Both the position numbers and the translations under genes were made by a program. The notes beneath the pieces are model-generated. The model saw nothing but the letters and a program-made list of their open reading frames with translations. It was not told where the DNA came from and searched no databases. From positions 62,001-126,000 of the forward strand of contig JAPXFQ010002676.1 of assembly GCA_028564705.1 (NCBI GenBank): DNA of 64,000 nt, read 5' to 3'. This stretch comes from Apricaphanius iberus. Lineage: Eukaryota > Chordata > Actinopteri > Cyprinodontiformes > Aphaniidae. Positions 1-11,816 of the stretch are shown here, in pieces (positions within the stretch are counted from its first letter, which is position 1; each line of letters begins with the position of its first letter).

Positions 1-573
1 TCTCTCTCAAATTAATTTATTAGATTGAAGTAAACAGCATGTTCTCCCCTAACAGATCTTTATCCCACTTCACTTTAGGTCAGGATTCAATTTTGTTTTC
101 GTTTATTCTGCTTCTGTATGGACAGTTTCAGTTGGGTTTTCCTTAATATTAAACCTGCTGCTCAGTATAGACAAAAGCTGCAGTCATGCACTTTGTTATG
201 CCAGCAGCTGTAGGTCCCAACTGTAAAGAAGTGAAACCCCTATCATTCATATCATAATTTTATTTAGGGGCATAGTCTCTTCTTTGCATTGTATTTTGTA
301 TAAAAGTGCACAAGCACTAATAGGCGCCATGAGAACTGACTTCTTCAGTTGATATTATAAGGTGTGTTACCTTTATTTTGTATTGACTCAATATACTTGA
401 TTTTAAAACATCAAAAGTATTATATGAAAACCAACTATCAGAATATGTGATTTTCCTTTTGGAATTTGACAAATTTGTTACCAAAAATCAAAGATTTCCA
501 GACTTGCACTTAGAGATTTCACTATTTGCAGAATACGTCTCTTACTCTGATCTTTGTTTATTCTTTTTTGAAG
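1..573. other. Intron or upstream part of the membrane-protein gene
   Basis: AT-rich sequence with no convincing exon. It ends in a polypyrimidine tract and AG that form the splice acceptor of the exon at 574. The 5' exons of that gene must lie left of the window, or were missed because they are short. Confidence 0.5.
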
Positions 574-1623
574 GTTCTCCTAAGGTGCCTCCTGACCAGC
601 CAAACAATAATGCTGTGGTGGTTGCGGGAGCTCTTTGTTCGCTTGTGATTTTCCTGCCATTGATTTTTGTTATCTGGAAAAAAGCAACAGGTACTTACAA
701 AGGTACTTCTTATTAGTTCTTGAAACTTTAGCACACATTTGGGCATCTACCACTATGATTCACCATGAAGAAATGTGCGAAAAAACAACCCAAAAAACTT
801 ATTGTGTGTCCCACTTTTATTTATTTATAGAGTCAATACAAAACAATGCAGAAAATGGACAACCAGAGTGAGTATTGGTTTGTTAAATATAAAATGTCAC
901 ATAATTGCTCACAAAAATATCCGGGTATATAAATGGAACATACATTTTATCTTTGGTGTACACGTCACTCATTGAATCCATTCTTACATACAACATCTCC
1001 TCTTGGTTCAACTTTCTTACCGTTAAACACAAAACAAATCTCAATAGTATAGTAAACCACGCCAGTAAGATCACTCAAACCCCTCAGACCCCACTTTGTG
1101 AACTGTACAGGCGATCGGTACGGAGGAAAGCCACTCTCATCACTGAAGATGCCACACACCCCCTGCATCACTCCTTCTCCCTGCTGCCATCAGGCAGAAG
1201 ATACAGAACCCCTTTGGCCCATAGAAATAGCTAAAAGAAATCATTCATTCCATTTGCAATTGCTGCACTAAAGAAACACCGGTAGCACTGTATTTTATAT
1301 TTTATATTGAGCTTTCTTCTTCATGTGATTTTTGTAATGATGTGTGTGTTTTTACTGATTGATTTGAGCCGTGCTGAAAGACAAATTTCTGCTCTTTTGG
1401 AACAGACAATAAAGTTATATTCTATTCTATTCTATTCCAAAACACATATACTGATGACACAGCTCTAAAATTATTGCTTTATTTGCAAAATGTAATCTGT
1501 ACCAACCAGGATGGGATTCATTCACAGAATGTTTACTAATTACGTTTTCCTTTGTTTGCTCTCCTTCCATCTAGGGAGGTAATAGTGCTGAACAATGCAC
1601 CACAGCAGGAAACAGGATCATGA
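574..1623 (+). CDS. 3' end of a single-pass membrane protein (three exons: 574-690, 831-867, 1575-1623)
   Basis: Three exons join in frame with good splice sites. Exon 574-690 is phase 1 at both ends and encodes a short Pro/Asn-rich stalk (PKVPPDQPNNN), then a hydrophobic segment of about 20 residues (VVVAGALCSLVIFLPLIFVI), then WKK, a typical stop-transfer. Exon 831-867 (donor GTGAGT) and exon 1575-1623 (acceptor after TCTAG) add a short acidic, Asn/Gln-rich cytoplasmic tail ending QQETGS and TGA at 1621-1623. The predicted topology is type I with the N-terminus outside. A symmetrical phase-1 stalk/membrane exon followed by small tail exons is common in immunoglobulin-superfamily and cytokine-receptor genes. 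No tyrosine motif (ITIM/ITAM) is visible in the tail. The extracellular domains lie outside the window, so the family cannot be named. An L2 LINE piece sits in the last intron. Confidence 0.7.
940..1437 (+). mobile_element. L2-type LINE fragment, 3' end
   Basis: The translation shows the C-terminal part of an L2-type reverse transcriptase ORF: IESILTYNISSWF near 970, then LYRRSVRRKATLI, HPLHHSFSLLPSGRRY and a conserved end near 1230. A 3' UTR follows with AATAAAG and an (ATTCT)n tail at about 1416-1437, a usual end for this fish LINE group. It lies inside the last intron of the membrane-protein gene in the same orientation. It is 5'-truncated, as most LINE copies are. Confidence 0.8.
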
Positions 1624-2395
1624 ACATCTAAAAAGAAAATTTTTGACTGCAGCTTACCTGTTCTGGAAAATGGGACATAAGCAATTTGCCACTCAAACAC
1701 ACATGTGACCTAAAACCTGCACATGACTGCCCGCCGAGTCTGTGACTCACCAGGGAAGTGACATTACACTGTTCATGCAGTAGGAAGTATTTACATTAAA
1801 CTGGTGAAATTATGCGTCATTGAAAAACAGTGGTTAACTTTCTAAAGAAATGCCATTTCCTCTGGGGTGTGGTGGTGTTCTCAGCAAACAATGTAAAAGA
1901 ACATCAAATGGAAACTTCTCCACAGAAGATGAGAAGTAAAACCTGTCAAAGACTCTTCTGTTGCATCGAGTTCTGCTGGAGTGACTGCTCTACGTGCACC
2001 TTTTGAATGTTCTTATGTCTCAGTACCTTTAGGTAAACATGTGTTGTTATTATTATAACTCATAATACAAGGAAAAATCTTTTTTTATGAATAAAAAAAA
2101 GTTGTGTTAGATAGTACCAGCGATGAGTAGCATACAATTTTAGGAACTGTCAATGGCTTGATGTCAGCATTTTGTACTTCCATGTTCGTTTTGATACTAT
2201 GGTGTCAGTTCCAGTAAAGTGCAATATTTATTCAAAGAAGACTTTTTTTCTTCTTTTAAAATGAACTTTTAGATTGTTGTTGCTTTCTGTTCTCAGGGAG
2301 AAAAGTAACCAAATATGTTGGAATAATACAAGATATTTAAGTTATTATGTCCCACTTTTTCATGTTTGACAATAAAATGTTTACCCTGTTTACAC
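1624..2395 (+). other. 3' UTR of the membrane-protein gene
   Basis: Non-coding sequence after the stop codon. AATAAA occurs at 2371-2376 (within AATAAAATG), a likely poly(A) signal; an earlier AATAAA at 2090-2095 could give a shorter transcript. The exact cleavage site cannot be told from sequence alone. Confidence 0.5.
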
Positions 2396-2875
2396 GGGTT
2401 AGGGAAAGGAGCTGTCTGGTTCCCCCCTTTTGTTCTGAATTGCCAGACAGCTTTAAAAAGCTGCTTTCATTTCCCTAAAATGTGTGACACAGTTCTCCTC
2501 AGGGACACTTGTGTGTTTTTCTACAGTATGTGACTGGATTTTTTTGTATATACATTTGTAAGAAAACAAATAAACTATTTAATCTTAATGCTGCTGGAAA
2601 AAGTAATTGTGTGCACGAACTGCAGAGAACTGTAAGTCTTTGTAACTTAGAGAGAGAGAAAAAAACCTTTCCTCCAAAATATGAGGAAGGCACTCTGCTC
2701 TGGTACTAAATAGGTTAATATTGTGTTTGTTACAATACAGACACACATTTCAAACTGATTTATTGTAACCAAACAAGACAATTAAGTGGATAACTGTGAA
2801 GAATGAGGAACATGATACATGGCTTTAAAAACTATTAAAATGTTCAAATGTCGGGTATGTAAGAAATTCTCTGTA
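2396..2875. other. Non-coding, AT-rich
   Basis: Nothing recognised except the hairpin at 2410-2452. Confidence 0.5.
2410..2452. repeat. Perfect 10-bp inverted repeat (hairpin)
   Basis: AGCTGTCTGG at 2410-2419 is exactly complementary to CCAGACAGCT at 2443-2452, with 23 bases between. It lies just downstream of the likely poly(A) signal at 2371. It could be chance, a MITE scrap or an RNA hairpin; no function is claimed. Confidence 0.6.
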
Positions 2876-3012
2876 TAAATCCAGCTGCTCAGTAAAGGCT
2901 TTAGAAGCTTGTTTGAGAACATTCATGTACCAACAGCATCATGACCAAGGAACACAGCAGACAGGGCTGGGAGAAAGTTGCAGAGCGATTTAAAGGTAGG
3001 GTCAGGTCATGA
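2876..3012 (+). pseudogene. Tc1-like transposase N-terminal scrap
   Basis: The sequence before the ATG at 2941 (TTTGAGAACATTCATG..CAACAGCATC) and the first 23 codons (MTKEHSRQGWEKVAERFKG) match the leader and N-terminus of a Tc1-type transposase, where a K-H-T-R-Q-x-R-x-K-V-x-E-K-F pattern begins the DNA-binding paired-like domain. The frame stops at TGA 3010-3012 and no catalytic DDE region follows, so this is a dead 5' fragment. The rest of the element is not found nearby. Confidence 0.6.
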
Positions 3013-4040
3013 AACAATTTCCATAGTCTTTTTACAATTTATCCAAAGTGAAGTAGGGGACACAGCAAAAAGGAGGAAACCGGTGTTTTGATCAGATGAC
3101 ACCAACGTTAAACTTAAGCCCTGCTTGCAAATGCAATGCATGGGCAAAACGAAACACTGAAAATTATGCTAAATGCCCACATAACTTTGTGATGGCTAAA
3201 CTATGTTGTGAGAATGCTTTTCTACAGCTGGGAGAGGGGACAGCGTAAAAACCAACAACAAAAAATAATAATAGTAGAGGCTACAAAAGACTTGAGATTG
3301 TACCAGGAATTTTACAATAAAAATTATATATTCATTATTTTAATACAGAAGTGCAATCATATATTGCCCAAAAATCTGACAGTCTCACGTGAAATACAAG
3401 CAGAGGTAATTATTATTAATGCACATTAAATATACATTGTCACCTTCTTGTGTTTAGGAAAAAGAAAAGCTCCCTTTGGTTGTAATGACAAATGATGGTC
3501 ACTAGGTGTAGGAATAGCACCACAGAAAACAGACTGAGCGCTGTTTCAGGAGACGGTTTGTGTGTGAACGGTCAGAATAAGTTACACAAAGGAATTACAT
3601 TTAAGTGATTGATCGTATTTGCATTAGGTACACAACTGTCACTACCGTCTTCTATATGTCGAAAGCCAAAAACACAGAGTTTTTCATTGTAGCACCAAAA
3701 ATATTATAGTTATATTTCATAAAAATGAGTTGATAATGTATCCTACTTGGAATTGAATGGGTATACCTAGTTTATGGTTGGAACCAAGACAAATATGAGA
3801 CTGGTGTTATTCCCTCCAAACAGTAACACATACAAGTGATTTCTTTTTATGGGTTTATTGAAGTCTTTCGTCCTCATTTTGGCTCTCCAACCTTCCAAAT
3901 ACCTCCTCAAAACTGTGAACCTGAATCAATTACAACAATAAAAAAATATTTGCAGGAGAAGGAAGAAACTTTTTCCTTGCAGATGTAATTTTTTTTCCTA
4001 TTTTATTTTTTAACACAGTTCCATGTTGGAATTTGTCTCA
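3013..4040. other. Non-coding, AT-rich
   Basis: No exon, RNA gene or repeat recognised. Confidence 0.5.
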
Positions 4041-4124
4041 TTAGCCATTGTGACATGCTGTCAGTCCATGTCTCTGTCCCGTGTTTACATTTGGGCAGCA
4101 GAGCAGTGCCAGGTTGGTTGCACT

Positions 4125-4480
4125 CCAGGAATTTAACCCCAGGGTCCCTGCCCTCCTCCTCCTCCTCCCCTTTATTTTTCCCTCCCGCAGCCCCTTATCT
4201 TTCCCATCCTTTCCTTTGCATAGACTCACCCATTCCCTTCTCCTGAATATCCTCCTGCTCCATCTCAAGTCACTTTTAGGCTTTCCGTCAATTACTTTTT
4301 TTCCTCCTCCGCGTCTGCTCCTATATTTTCCCCCTGTATCCACCCTTTCTCTTTTCTTTTCTCCAATTCTCCACCCCCCAAGGCCTTTTGCTGTTCCCCT
4401 CTTTATATTCAGAGCGTATTGTCCAAGCTGTCTAACACCCCCCATTCCTCCGTCATCATCCCCTCATCTCCTTGCGTCCT
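4125..4480. repeat. Pyrimidine-rich tract (C/T on + strand)
   Basis: Long runs of C and T on the + strand, including (CCT)n near 4155, interrupted by a few purines. Open frames on either strand here follow from the base composition; no protein is supported. Confidence 0.6.
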
Positions 4481-4510
4481 CCCTCCTGGGTCATTCCTTG
4501 GCTGTCTAAC

Positions 4511-5570
4511 CCAAACAAGCCAGTGAGATTCTTCCTTTGCAGTGACTGCAGAAGGAACACACCACATGTCAGAGTTGGTTGAAACATAAACGTTAGTCAA
4601 TTTAAGGAAGTGAAAAAGGAAATAGCCACTTTAAGTTCAATGTGACATAGAGCTATTGTGAGGAAGTCAAATACGTATGTTTATCTTTGCAATATTACAA
4701 GAAAAACTTTTAATCTCCAAAGTAACTGAGCACATTTTAGGGGTATAGAAGAAAGAACAAAAATTTATTTTTCCGTCAATTAAAACAGCTACACTCATTA
4801 CACCAAATCTTTTTTTTTTTTCGGTAAGTAAAGATACAAACATTCGATGTTTTATAAGCAGTCAAAGTGTACTCAGAATTTAAATAATTAGTATTAATCC
4901 TGGCAGACTTTAGGGTTTTCCAGTGACGTATCCGGGTGTATAATCTCCTGCTTCATCGAGAGAATGTTTCCAGTCAGAACAGGGGTCCTGTTGGTACCTC
5001 TCAGCAAGAGGTTTGTGATCTTTGCCACACTGTTCGGTGCGGCATTTATAATCAGATTACACTAGTTATGAAAGTCAACTAGATTAGTTTTAGTCAAGGG
5101 AGCTGGAGCACAAAGCATCAATTCACAGTGGGAGCTGATCCACTTGAAAGCAACTGGGCTGTAATTATTTTCCAAGCTGCAAAAAGTAAAGTAAATATAA
5201 GTACTTTAAGTAAGTAAATAAAGTAAGTATATAAAAATCATCCAACTACAAGATTAAGGCAAACACTGGCATGACTAAGAGTTACAATGAATTATTTGTT
5301 TCTTTATTTGAATCATTTTTTTGCATATGCGAGTTAATAAACACAGGGATTGATCATATTTTCTTAAATTGGGGTTTATAGGGGTGGCTTCATACAGTTC
5401 ATATCTTATCTGCTGTAGCTAACTCTCTTCGTTTCTTGATTTTGTATAAATGCATGTTAATTTTTGCGGGATTTTTTTTTAAGCCAAAGTCAATTTTATA
5501 TCACATTAAAATGACTCCAAGCTATGGAGGATAATGGGTTTATGATGGGAGTTTGATTTCCCTGAATGAA
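4511..5570. other. Non-coding
   Basis: No gene recognised. The piece around 4915-5060 is less AT-rich and could be conserved non-coding DNA, but this cannot be judged without an alignment. Confidence 0.4.
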
Positions 5571-5582
5571 ATAACAGGAAAT
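5571..5582. repeat. SINE target-site duplication, left copy
   Basis: ATAACAGGAAAT, repeated exactly at 5962-5973 on the other side of the SINE. Confidence 0.85.
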
Positions 5583-5961
5583 CCATCCATCCATTCATCC
5601 ATCCATTTTCTTAACCGCTTATCCAATTCAGGGTCACGGGGGAGCTGGAGCCTATCCCAGCAATTATCAGGCGTTAGGCAGGGTACACTCTGAACAGGAC
5701 GCCAGTCTGTTGCAGGGCCAACACAGAGAGACAGACAACCATTCACACTCACATTCATTGCTAGGGACAATTTAGAGTGATCAATTCACCTATCATGCAT
5801 GTTTTTGGACTGTGGGAGGAAGCCGGAGTACCCGGAGAGAACCCACGCATACACGGGGAGAACATGCAAACTCCATGCAGAAAGACCCTGGGCCGGGATA
5901 CGAACCCACAACCTTCTTGCTGCAAGGCAACAGTGCTAACCACTGCGCCACCGTGCAGCCC
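5583..5961 (-). mobile_element. tRNA-derived SINE, full length, with 12-bp target duplication
   Basis: On the minus strand it starts GGCTGCACGGTGGCGCAGTG (5960-5941), containing a pol III A box (TGGCGCAGTGGTTAGC). A B box, GGTTCGTATCC, lies at 5906-5896. A body follows, and then a tail of GATG/GGAT repeats (ATCC on the + strand) at about 5583-5608. The 12 bases ATAACAGGAAAT occur on both sides (5571-5582 and 5962-5973), a perfect target-site duplication that marks target-primed insertion. The GATG-type tail is like that of fish RTE-clade (Rex3) LINEs, so such a LINE may have mobilised it (inference). Confidence 0.85.
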
Positions 5962-5973
5962 ATAACAGGAAAT
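5962..5973. repeat. SINE target-site duplication, right copy
   Basis: ATAACAGGAAAT, identical to 5571-5582. Confidence 0.85.
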
Positions 5974-6119
5974 CTTGTTACTTAATTGAAAAACATGGCA
6001 AACCATATGGTGTACCCCTATCACATTATGGCTTACCACATCATGTTTCAATGATGAAGAAGATATGTGGTTTTGTGGAAAATTTAACATTAAGAATGAT
6101 CTGCCCTGTGTATTCTTAA

Positions 6120-6535
6120 ATCCTGATAGTTTCTGTGTGCCTTTTTTATGATATGGTAACCAATCTGATTGTTTGACCTTGTATGATTCTAGGCCAGGTC
6201 AATTGTACTGATTTCCGTTGATACATCCTGGGTTGGCATAGTAACCGTCTTGTATCTAAGGGGCATTTTGACATTACAAAGATTATGCTTTCTCTATCCA
6301 GCCAACGGCGCCCGCAAGTCTAATGTTATAATTCTGAAGAAATGTTTCTGATATGATATTGATAGTTGTCAGTATTAATGAATCTATATAAGACTATGTA
6401 GGATGTTGGAAGGCAGGTCAGTATACATCTATTTCTGTGTAACACTGTCCTCCTTGTCTGATCAGCAAGTCTGTAATTAACACCTCTTAAAACTAGAAGG
6501 ACTCTTCTCTCATCCCATTATTTTAGAAATTATGT
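6120..6535 (+). repeat. Possible LTR-like fragment
   Basis: The segment has a TATATAAG box near 6386 and, further on, a CTGTGTAACACTGTCC..GTCTGTAATTAACACC stretch resembling the R/U5 part of fish retroelement LTRs. No matching second LTR, target duplication or internal coding region was found. The call rests on general look only. Confidence 0.25.
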
Positions 6536-9500
6536 GAGTGTGGTTTTATGTAAATAAGAGAATGATGCATCTGATGCTGTAGCATCCACAATTTGATTTC
6601 CAGCCTTATCAGGCTGCCACAAATAGTCAGGAAATTTGAAAAAACACTGTGCAGATGCTGTGTCTCTACTCTAAGATTTACTTATCCAGCCAGGAGAAAT
6701 TATTTAGATGGTTCCACAGCAGAGGCTGCGTAAACTGAAAATTTTCCATATATGACCGTTTATTTATGGAAAAAGTCTTAAGGCTGTCTGTCTCTGAGGC
6801 TTTGGAATCCTGCAAGACTGCGGCCATTGCGACTGGACAGATGCGCTCCAAGGAGCCCAATGTGTGCCAATTAAATACCGGTGCCTGCCACCGTTTTCCT
6901 CCGTCTGACTTTCTGTCGCTAAAGTGTAGTTTATGAATCAGGAAACAGTTAGTCCAGAGAGTATTTTAGACTTCTGATTGGTTTATTTGGAGAAATATTT
7001 TCTCATTATAAACTTTTGGCTGAAGCAGTTCTTTGTTACAGCGAAGCGTGGATTCAGTCTCCAGAACATTTAAAACCCCATGAGAAGTCATCTGTCTGAG
7101 GCAAAAATCCAAAGCCTCATGACAACAACCTCTGGATGAATCCCACTAGTTAATTACGCACAAATGGGTTTGCATTTGGTTCTATGTGTAGCAGGAACTT
7201 TAGCAGGTATTCAGTATAATTAAGTATAATTGTTTAATTTCGCTTCTATAAGTAGTGCTCTCTTCAGCCTGGATTTAAAATTATTTAAAATGAACTATAT
7301 AAAAATTTCAATATAAATTGTATATATTGCTAGCAATAGGCACATAGCACGAACAGACGAACAGGTAGTCAGTCAGTATGGAAAAAAACCCCACCTTCAT
7401 CCCATTACACATGTCCCATAGAAAATTAGTTCACATCATGAATGATGATTGAGGTGGTTGATGTAACATACCTCAAAGTATTTAATTTAAACCTACCAAA
7501 AAACAACAAAAAGATTAACCAACATACTGTATGTGACCATATAGGAATCTGATCCATCTCTCCAATAACTGCTTTAAATAAAGGCTTTATTCTAAATAAA
7601 TAATGAATCTAGAGTCTCAGCTTGTTATTAGAATATGACAGTTTAGTTTTGCTCAATTTATAGATGTTAATAGCAATCTCATTACACATTAAAAAGTGTA
7701 GTTTTAAAAATGTTTTATTGTATGTACATTAAGTCCCTGTTTGAGAAGAAATGCTGTTCTGCTCTGGCTGTCTGAACTGTGCAGGAACATCCAGTCCCTT
7801 TGTTTAGATTTTAGCAGATGTCTTTTTTGCAAATGCTGTTTTAGGGAAACAGAATGAGGCCGATGGAGTGGAGATAGAGAGAGACCAAGCAGGTCAACAG
7901 GACTCAGCTCTGGTTCTTCTGCAGCTGAATGATTACGTTGTTGCTGTCACTGCATAAACCCTCTCTCTGACCCCCAGAGACAGGAGAGGTGACCTGGAAG
8001 CATTTATCACCTATCTGCTTTCTGACCCCTGACCTCCCGCACAAGATAGGGAAAAATAGCAGAAAAATGTTGGAGGGGAGAAGGAAGGAGATAAAGGAAG
8101 AAATATGTTTGGGAGTTAACAGTGCAACAAATACAGAGCTGTTTCCAAATCAGATTAGTTTTTATGGGAGGAATGTAACATTTCTAGACAGAAGATCATT
8201 CAGGTTTATGAAGCAGCTGAAATTCTGTGTCGGCTATCTGATCAGACACCCAAACTTGGTCAAACAATGAAAAGACTGCTGATGCAAATATGTGGTCTTG
8301 GCTTTCCTGACCCACTAGTCATTAGCAGAGGCCTGAAAGAACTTGAACCATTTCGCTAGTGAGAGGGAGAGGGATGTTACTTGGCTCATAGCCCATTTAA
8401 ACTATTAACACCTCCCTGTCATGGAGATACACCAAAGATGCCAGTGGTCAGGGCCTTTTAAACCTGCCGGTGATCTAGTATGTAAAGCTGGGTGTGCATG
8501 TGTAGATGAGCGAAATGTGAGCAGACACGGACAAGAGTCTCATCTCCTTTGAATATTTTTAGAACTGCTTAAGATTTGACCTTTCGGTTTGCACACATTC
8601 AAGGGGACCTGTGGTTGGAACATCATCTTTGCTGCCTGAAACGCTCAGACAGGTGATCATAGTTGACTGTCCCAAGGGTGGATTGAATGAGGAGGAGCCT
8701 GAGCGGGAAACAGAGATCAGAATGAGGGATTGCTGTGTGAGATACTCAGCTGGCTGCAGATACTTGGCTGCCTCAAGTTTCTTCAAAAGCTAAACATCAA
8801 AGACATTCAGATGTATTTGTAACACATGTTGAGGAGGACCAAAAGTCATTTCATATAGCGACCTATAACCATGTCTACAGTTTTCCACAACACTGGACTT
8901 CCTATTTACTTCAGAGTTTTTATAGTATTGTGCAAAAGTTTAAACCAAACTGCTACATTTTAATACTTTCTTTCTAAGAACTTAATACTTTATTACAAAA
9001 AATTGGAGTGGTCTTTAATTCTTTAGTAAAAAGTCCTTGTCTCCTTGAGTTTCTGTAAGGCCTGCTGTTGGAACCAAGAGAAGAATCTTCTTTCATCACT
9101 CATCTATTGTACTGTATGCCAAGAAAACACTCCTTGGCAACAAGATGTACATATTAATAGTTCGCCTATTGTGATATGGCAGTAGGTAAATGCAAATCTA
9201 CCAAGAGCAAATTACCAGTTGTTTGTTAAACATTTGTGATTAGGAAAATAAGTAAATGTGAGAAACAAGAATTAGTATACAGTATACAATATATAATGTA
9301 TAATAACAACATTTTTTGAATATATTTTGATATCAAGACGAAAGGAAATAATTCTATATAATAATATAAATTGACAATTGTCCACTGAAAAGAATGATAA
9401 TAGTAATCAGATTGTGAAGAAGACTGAACTATGTTTACAGGCATTTATTTGCAGGCTTTGGGACATTTGGGTTTTACAGGCTTAAATAGCAGGCAGCTAT

Positions 9501-9666
9501 CTAAACAGTGTTGAGTAGTGTCACTGACAACAATGATGGATGGAAGTTTTTTTGTATATCTACAAAAGAAAAAGTATGTTTTAGCCATTGTTTGTATATA
9601 ATGCATACACAAAGGATCTTAACACTGTGCAACTCAGGATAGGATGGAATTAAGCTTGCTTAAGCC
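6536..9666. other. Non-coding
   Basis: No exon or repeat recognised with confidence. The less AT-rich stretches at about 7850-8060 and 8310-8480 could be conserved non-coding DNA. Short open frames here show no family motif. Confidence 0.4.
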
Positions 9667-10682
9667 TAAGGTGTTTCTCAATGCCCAGCAACCTCGCCTT
9701 GATGCCGGTTGCCTAGGAGATACGTCATCGGGGACTGCCAAGGCGTGTTACGATGTTCATGTGCTACAGAGGAATCTGTTCTCCGTTTGTTAGCCGTTTA
9801 GCTAACTGACCAAGGATATATAAGAGGTGCATTGACGCTCTCTTCGGTCAATAATTTCCCAGAATACAGCGTGATAGTAGCCGGCAGCAGCTACTTTGGG
9901 GGAAAATTTCCATTTAAAATGTAAGTCAACTAATTTTAGCCATTGGGCTTATATCTAAAATGTTTGTTTAATTTTTTTATTATTTTTTCTTAGATCCAAA
10001 TAGTTATATATGGTTGGTTAGTAGTAGTAGTTAGTAGTTGCTTAGTAGTTGGCTGCACGGTGGCGCAGTGGTTAGCACTGTTGCCTTGCAGTTGGGGTTT
10101 GCATATTTCCCCGTGCATGCGTGGGTTCCCTCCGGGTACTCCGGCTTCCTCCCACAGTCCAAAAACATGACTTTCAGGTTAATTGATCTCTCCAAAATGT
10201 CCTTAGGTGTGAGTGTGTGCATGGTTGTTTGTTTCTCTATGTGGCACTGTGATGGACTGGCGACCTGTCCAGGGTGTACCCCGCCTCTCGCCCGTTGACA
10301 GCTGGAGATAGGCACCAGCCCCCCCGCGACCCATTAAGGATTAAACGGTTAAGAAAATGGATGGATGGATGGATGGATGGATAGTTGCAGCTTCGGTGGC
10401 TACCAGGTCCTAATTCACTTACACATTTGAATTTAACCGACATATACACAACAACAAAAAAGTAAAACACTTGTTATACATTTCCAGTTCCATGGCTTAA
10501 GTAATGTTACTACTCTCCAATGCTACTATGCAGGGCAGGACATAAACAGAGCACGTAAGCCGGCAGCCGCGGTCACGGGAGGCAAGTTTGTTCCAAACTG
10601 TCTTTTTTGACCAAAGAAGGACAGTGTCCTCGTAAACAAGGCTGGGGTAGGCGAGGCGCCTTGACATTGAGAAACACCCTTA
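9667..10682. mobile_element. Non-autonomous DNA transposon, interrupted by a SINE
   Basis: The ends are inverted copies: TAAGGTGTTTCTCAATG at 9667-9683, and the reverse complement TAAGGGTGTTTCTCAATG at 10682-10665. Similarity continues inward to a CCTCGCCT motif. No transposase is encoded, so it is a MITE or deletion derivative. About 330 bp of it is a later SINE insertion (10052-10381). The superfamily is not settled because no clear target duplication is seen. Confidence 0.75.
10052..10381 (+). mobile_element. tRNA-derived SINE nested in a DNA transposon
   Basis: Second copy of the SINE family seen at 5583-5961, now on the + strand. It starts GCTGCACGGTGGCGCAGTGG (A box), has the middle motif around CCAAAAACATGACTTTC, and ends in (GATG)n at about 10355-10381. 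The B-box region is degenerate. TAGTTG borders both ends (10046-10051 and 10382-10387), a short target duplication. It is younger than the transposon around it. Confidence 0.8.
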
Positions 10683-11171
10683 GAGAAATCACAACAGTAC
10701 TATACACCCTAGAGCTAAGCTAACTTCTTGTTAAACCTATGTCAAAAAAACAAGTTTTGGAGGGATTTCAGTGGAGCTAACATCATCAAATAACCACCCT
10801 CTGGGTTAAAAACAACTTGGTTTGGATTATTTTACGAACTCAGTTTAAGGTTAGACACCTAAACCTTCCCAGGTCTTTGTTGATTTAACGTGACAGGGTT
10901 GGGTTATAGATTTGACCTGTTTGGTCATCAAACCAGAAACAAAATGGGCCAAAACAAAAGCTATTGGGTTGAAAATAATAACTCATTATTTGGTTTACTA
11001 AAATATATATAATATCTGGTTTAAAGAATGAATTGTTTTATCCACAGTTTATAACAATAATTGATTGAGAAATAAGAAATTGTAATTTTTAATAAGAATT
11101 TTATTGACAATAAACAGGCTTGTGCTAACTACTTAACAGGGAAATTGTTAATTTTAGCTTAAGTGAACAAT
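10683..11171. other. Non-coding, AT-rich
   Basis: Spacer between two DNA transposon copies; nothing else recognised. Confidence 0.5.
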
Positions 11172-11176
11172 GTTGG

Positions 11177-11656
11177 GCTGCATCCGAATACCTTTACTGG
11201 GCTTGCTACGTATCAGGCGAAAAGGAGTATGTGAGCAGTGTAGCCTAATAGATTCGAATCTCCGGTATGGATTGGAGTAGTAGGCATAAAGTTCCCGGAT
11301 GTATATTATCACCACAGTGAGCAGCCGGTGGAAGCTATGCTATCCCACAATGCAGCGGAAACCCAGAAATCGTAGAATAAGAGGGATCTCTACGTACAAA
11401 CATAAATATAAAAGTGAAGTGATGTTACTGATTACTTTAATTGTTTTTTGACAACTGATTAAGCATTTAAGTTAATACGTTTGTTTAACGGGACTACAGG
11501 CGACCTAATGTAATGTAAACATCCGCAAAATAATGGAGCAGTACGTCTGATTTCATGCCTTCTACTCACTCGTTTGCTACGCAGTATTTACTACATCAAC
11601 GGTCGAGTAGTAGTTGCTATGTAACATGTAGTAAATACTAAGGATTCGGATGCAGG
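11177..11656. mobile_element. MITE with CTGCATCCGAAT termini
   Basis: CTGCATCCGAAT at 11178-11189 is the exact inverted copy of ATTCGGATGCAG at 11644-11655. GTTGG lies just outside both ends (11172-11176 and 11657-11661), which may be the target duplication. The interior (about 450 bp) has no coding capacity. The superfamily is uncertain (hAT or PIF/Harbinger-like ends). Confidence 0.65.
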
Positions 11657-11816
11657 GTTGGCCTGTTGTGTGAAGTCCTTAACACAGCTGCAAAAAGAAG
11701 TGCAGCAGCACCACAGCGCCACCACAGGAAGGGAGGAAAACATTTTGCTCAAAAGCTTTGGTTTGTTTGACAAAGAGCAGTGTGAGTGTGAACCACACCA
11801 GCTAAAAACAGCAGCA

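Noticed and set aside
4041..4509. 134- and 142-codon frames in opposite directions
   Set aside because: They lie in a pyrimidine-rich tract with low complexity and no motif.
8559..8793. Opposed 60-75 codon frames with moderate complexity
   Set aside because: No family motif, no splice sites that join them to other exons.
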